NCBI GenBank assembly: GCA_050301795.1
Contig: JBNKZU010000021.1
Coordinates: 1-45,218 of the forward strand
Origin: JBNKZU01 sp050301795
GTDB lineage: Bacteria > Pseudomonadota > Gammaproteobacteria > Thiohalomonadales > Thiohalomonadaceae
Direction: 5' to 3'
Length of the DNA: 45,218 nt
Part shown: positions 43,235-45,218 of the stretch, piece after piece
Numbering within the stretch: position 1 is the stretch's first letter
How the letters are laid out: the number at the start of each line of letters is the position of its first letter
The notes under the pieces: generated by a model
What the model saw: the letters and a program-made list of their open reading frames with translations, nothing else
The model's database searches: none
What the model was told of the DNA's origin: nothing
Position numbers and translations under genes: made by a program

Positions 43235-43896
43235 TTCTTAACCATTCGTTTCAAGGGATTGGTATGACCTCTCAGCGTACACGCGAACGCCTGCTTGATC
43301 GGCTGCGGGAGGGGGGAATCTCGAATCAGATGGTGTTAAATGCCATTATGACGGTTCCTCGTCATATCTTTATTGATGAGGCACTCGCTCATCGCGCCTA
43401 TGAAGATACTGCACTCCCGATTGGTTGTGGACAGACGATTTCGCAGCCCTTTATTGTTGCCAAAATGACTGAGATTGCGCTTGCCAGTCATCCCACCCGG
43501 ATATTAGAGGTTGGAACCGGATGCGGATATCAAACAGCGGTGTTATCGACCTTGATTAAAGAGGTTTTTACCATTGAGCGAATCGAGCAGCTTTATCAAC
43601 GCGCTCGAAACTCGTTAAAACAGCTCCATATCAACAATGTTGCGATGAAGTATGGCGATGGCTATAGCGGATGGCTTGAATACGGGCCTTTTGATTCAAT
43701 AATCATTACCGCGGCGCCTCCGGGAATTCCACTGCAACTAAAAAAACAGTTACGTGAAGATGGTGGGGTGATGGTTTTACCGGTGGGTGATCAAAACGCG
43801 CAAGTGCTGGTAAAGATTGTCAGGCAAGGTGATGAGTATACACAGGAGGTTCTGGAAAGAGTCTCGTTTGTTCCAATGTTAAAAGGGGTAAAATAG
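43231..43896 (+). CDS. pcm: Protein-L-isoaspartate O-methyltransferase
   Basis: An S-adenosylmethionine-dependent enzyme that repairs isoaspartyl residues. The motif I region RILEVGTGCGYQTAVLS, the substrate region ALPIGCGQTISQPFIVAKMTE and IIITAAPPGIP are diagnostic. ATG 43231 (overlapping the surE stop) gives 221 residues. A second ATG at 43264 with SD AAGGGATTGGT would give 210 residues, close to E. coli Pcm (208), so the true start is unsettled. It lies in the conserved surE-pcm-yqaA-nlpD run. Confidence 0.95.
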   Translation: MILNHSFQGIGMTSQRTRERLLDRLREGGISNQMVLNAIMTVPRHIFIDEALAHRAYEDTALPIGCGQTISQPFIVAKMTEIALASHPTRILEVGTGCGYQTAVLSTLIKEVFTIERIEQLYQRARNSLKQLHINNVAMKYGDGYSGWLEYGPFDSIIITAAPPGIPLQLKKQLREDGGVMVLPVGDQNAQVLVKIVRQGDEYTQEVLERVSFVPMLKGVK

Positions 43897-43898
43897 GA

Positions 43899-44477
43899 TT
43901 GAAGATTTTCTCAAGGTTGTATGACCGGATGTTAGAGTGGTCAAAACACCGTTATGCAACTCGATATTTAACCCTGCTTAGCTTTGCTGAGTCATCATTT
44001 TTTCCTATTCCTCCCGACGTTATGTTGGCGCCAATGTCACTCGCAACGCCCCAAAAGGCGTGGTACTACGCCTCAATAACAACACTCTCCTCAGTGTTGG
44101 GTGGCATTTTCGGTTATCTGATTGGTTTTTTGGCCTTTGGCTATATTGAGCCTTGGATTGTCGAATTGGGCTATCAGAGTCGGTTTGAGACTGTCACGCT
44201 CTGGTTTGAGCAGTGGGGGATATGGGTCGTGTTTCTCGCTGGTTTTTCGCCGATCCCCTATAAGCTGTTTACGATATCTGCAGGTGTGTTGCAGATGATG
44301 TTCATTCCATTTGTGATCGCCTCTGCCGTTGGACGTGGTGCAAGGTTTTTCATGGTCTCAGGATTGATGAAATGGGGTGGTGTTCAGATGGAGAAAAAAC
44401 TACGAATCTATATCGATCGCATCGGATGGATTCTGGTTGTCGCTATTATCATCGCCTATTTTGTACTGAAGTCGTAA
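43899..44477 (+). CDS. yqaA: YqaA family membrane protein (DedA/VTT-like)
   Basis: A 192-residue membrane protein with about four to five helices and the DedA/VTT-type region: FAESSFFPIPPDVMLAPMSL, SVLGGIFGYLIGFLAFG, and FLAGFSPIPYKLFTISAGVLQM. Family relatives act in membrane phospholipid or lipid-carrier handling; the role of YqaA itself is not settled. The frame begins at TTG 43899, two bases after the pcm stop, with GGGG about 11 bases before it. ATG at 43929 is an alternative. Confidence 0.87.
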   Translation: MKIFSRLYDRMLEWSKHRYATRYLTLLSFAESSFFPIPPDVMLAPMSLATPQKAWYYASITTLSSVLGGIFGYLIGFLAFGYIEPWIVELGYQSRFETVTLWFEQWGIWVVFLAGFSPIPYKLFTISAGVLQMMFIPFVIASAVGRGARFFMVSGLMKWGGVQMEKKLRIYIDRIGWILVVAIIIAYFVLKS

Positions 44478-44479
44478 CG

Positions 44480-45218
44480 ATGCGTCTGTTCCTGATCCCA
44501 GCAATGTTATTGTTTCTCTATGGCTGTGGTCAGATTCAGGTCAGTGAGCATGATAATGGGTTGATTCGTCATTCAGTCTCCCGGGGTGAAACGCTCTATT
44601 CAATTGCTAATCGCTATGGGGTCGATTTTCAAGAGGTTGCTATCTGGAATCAGATCGATCCCCCTTATGAGATCTATATCGATCAAGAGCTGGTCATCAT
44701 TCCCCCGTATGATCGCCTGATTCCGCTTGACGCCGATCCGGTAGTGGAAGAAGAGCCGGAAATGGTGGTCGAAAAGGCACCACCGAGCAAGCCTCCTGAG
44801 CCAGATCATAGAACCGGAAAAAGTGAGATAACCACCCAAAAAATAGCGCCAAAACACTGGCCAAAAGCGACTCAAACGATACAACAACGCAGTGGAATTA
44901 CATGGCAATGGCCATATATCGGAGAGATATTAAAAGGATTTAACCTGAGAAAAGGACAAAAAGGGGTTGATATTAAAGGAAAAGTCGGTGATAAAGTGTT
45001 TGCAGCCGCGAATGGAAGAGTAATTTACAGCGGTAATAATTTAAAGGGGTACGGTAATCTATTGATTATTCGACATAATGACGTGTTTTTAAGCGCGTAT
45101 GGTCATAATCGACGGTTATTGGTAAAAAAAGGGATGGAAGTTAAAAGAGGCCAAATGATTGCAGAGATGGGGATAAAAGGTAGTGCCGGTCCGGTTGTGC
45201 ATTTTGAGATACGACAAA
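44480..45218 (+). CDS. nlpD: Lipoprotein NlpD, murein hydrolase activator (partial, 3' end outside window)
   Basis: ATG 44480 is followed by a lipoprotein signal with lipobox LFLYGC (lipidated Cys16). A LysM peptidoglycan-binding domain (about 33-78, SVSRGETLYSIANRYGVDF...LVIIPP) and a Pro/Glu-rich linker come next. A LytM (M23) domain begins near 137 and is cut by the window end after VVHFEIR. The zinc-binding His of the active LytM motif is Gln (QKGVDI), and the first His of HxH is Val (VVHFE), so the domain is catalytically dead, as expected for NlpD, which activates the amidase AmiC. It lies in the usual place before rpoS, which would be outside the window. Confidence 0.94.
   Translation, partial: MRLFLIPAMLLFLYGCGQIQVSEHDNGLIRHSVSRGETLYSIANRYGVDFQEVAIWNQIDPPYEIYIDQELVIIPPYDRLIPLDADPVVEEEPEMVVEKAPPSKPPEPDHRTGKSEITTQKIAPKHWPKATQTIQQRSGITWQWPYIGEILKGFNLRKGQKGVDIKGKVGDKVFAAANGRVIYSGNNLKGYGNLLIIRHNDVFLSAYGHNRRLLVKKGMEVKRGQMIAEMGIKGSAGPVVHFEIRQ

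Noticed and set aside
44600..44908. 102-codon minus-strand frame
   Set aside because: It lies opposite the nlpD coding sequence, which has a full lipobox, LysM and LytM content; shadow frame.
1..45218. CRISPR arrays, tRNA or rRNA genes, prophage
   Set aside because: No regularly spaced direct repeats with spacers, no cloverleaf sequence and no phage structural genes were seen.

Overview
The window looks like a chromosomal segment of a gammaproteobacterium. Three conserved gene clusters of that class appear in recognisable order: rnr-rlmB-rpsF-rpsR-(DUF2232)-rplI-dnaB-alr; dnaE-accA-tilS-pyrG-kdsA-eno-ftsB; and ispD-ispF-truD-surE-pcm-yqaA-nlpD. KdsA (a Kdo-8-phosphate synthase), a lipoprotein NlpD and AsmA-like proteins indicate a Gram-negative envelope. 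The species cannot be named from the sequence. priB, which sits between rpsF and rpsR in enterobacteria, is absent.

Layout. 1-227 is one end of a short inverted-repeat element. 439-966 is a secreted DUF2141 protein on the minus strand. 1182-4131 is rnr-rlmB. 4196-6139 is an AT-rich membrane O-acyltransferase with an SGNH domain, followed at 6165-6607 by a complete 443-bp MITE-like element of the same family as 1-227; together they separate rlmB from rpsF. 6743-9074 is the ribosomal S6/S18/L9 operon with promoter, leader and terminator. 9200-11676 is dnaB-alr. 11673-20532 is an accessory metabolic block: a periplasmic metallo-beta-lactamase-fold protein, a DUF748/AsmA-like protein, DUF1249, a COG3235 membrane protein, a 29-residue membrane peptide, ubiA, an orphan hydantoinase-B subunit and an N-acetylglutaminylglutamine-type amidotransferase. 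20767-25957 holds a monothiol glutaredoxin, a Phd/ParE-type toxin-antitoxin pair, a hotdog thioesterase, a large PAS/GAF/HD-GYP regulator, a HicA-like orphan and a membrane-tethered thioredoxin. 26049-38521 is the housekeeping run dnaE to truD.

The most unusual region is 38879-41627. Four minus-strand genes of unknown or barely recognisable function are separated by three complete attC-type recombination sites (39517-39595, 40359-40422, 40747-40824), and a half-site closes the far end. This is an integron gene-cassette array with no integrase gene in the window, the arrangement called CALIN. It has been placed between truD and the smr-surE-pcm genes. A 25-bp tandem repeat with a palindromic core (41635-41684) lies at its promoter-proximal edge, and a degenerate inverted repeat (38561-38668) lies beyond its distal edge.

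How the genes work together. The conserved blocks cover RNA turnover and modification (RNase R, RlmB, TilS, TruD), translation (S6, S18, L9), replication (DnaB, DnaE), and envelope and lipid precursors (Alr, AccA, KdsA, IspD, IspF, UbiA). They also cover division (FtsB, NlpD) and stress or repair (SurE, Pcm). The accessory blocks add cell-surface acylation, a possible osmolyte enzyme, c-di-GMP turnover, toxin-antitoxin genes and captured cassettes.
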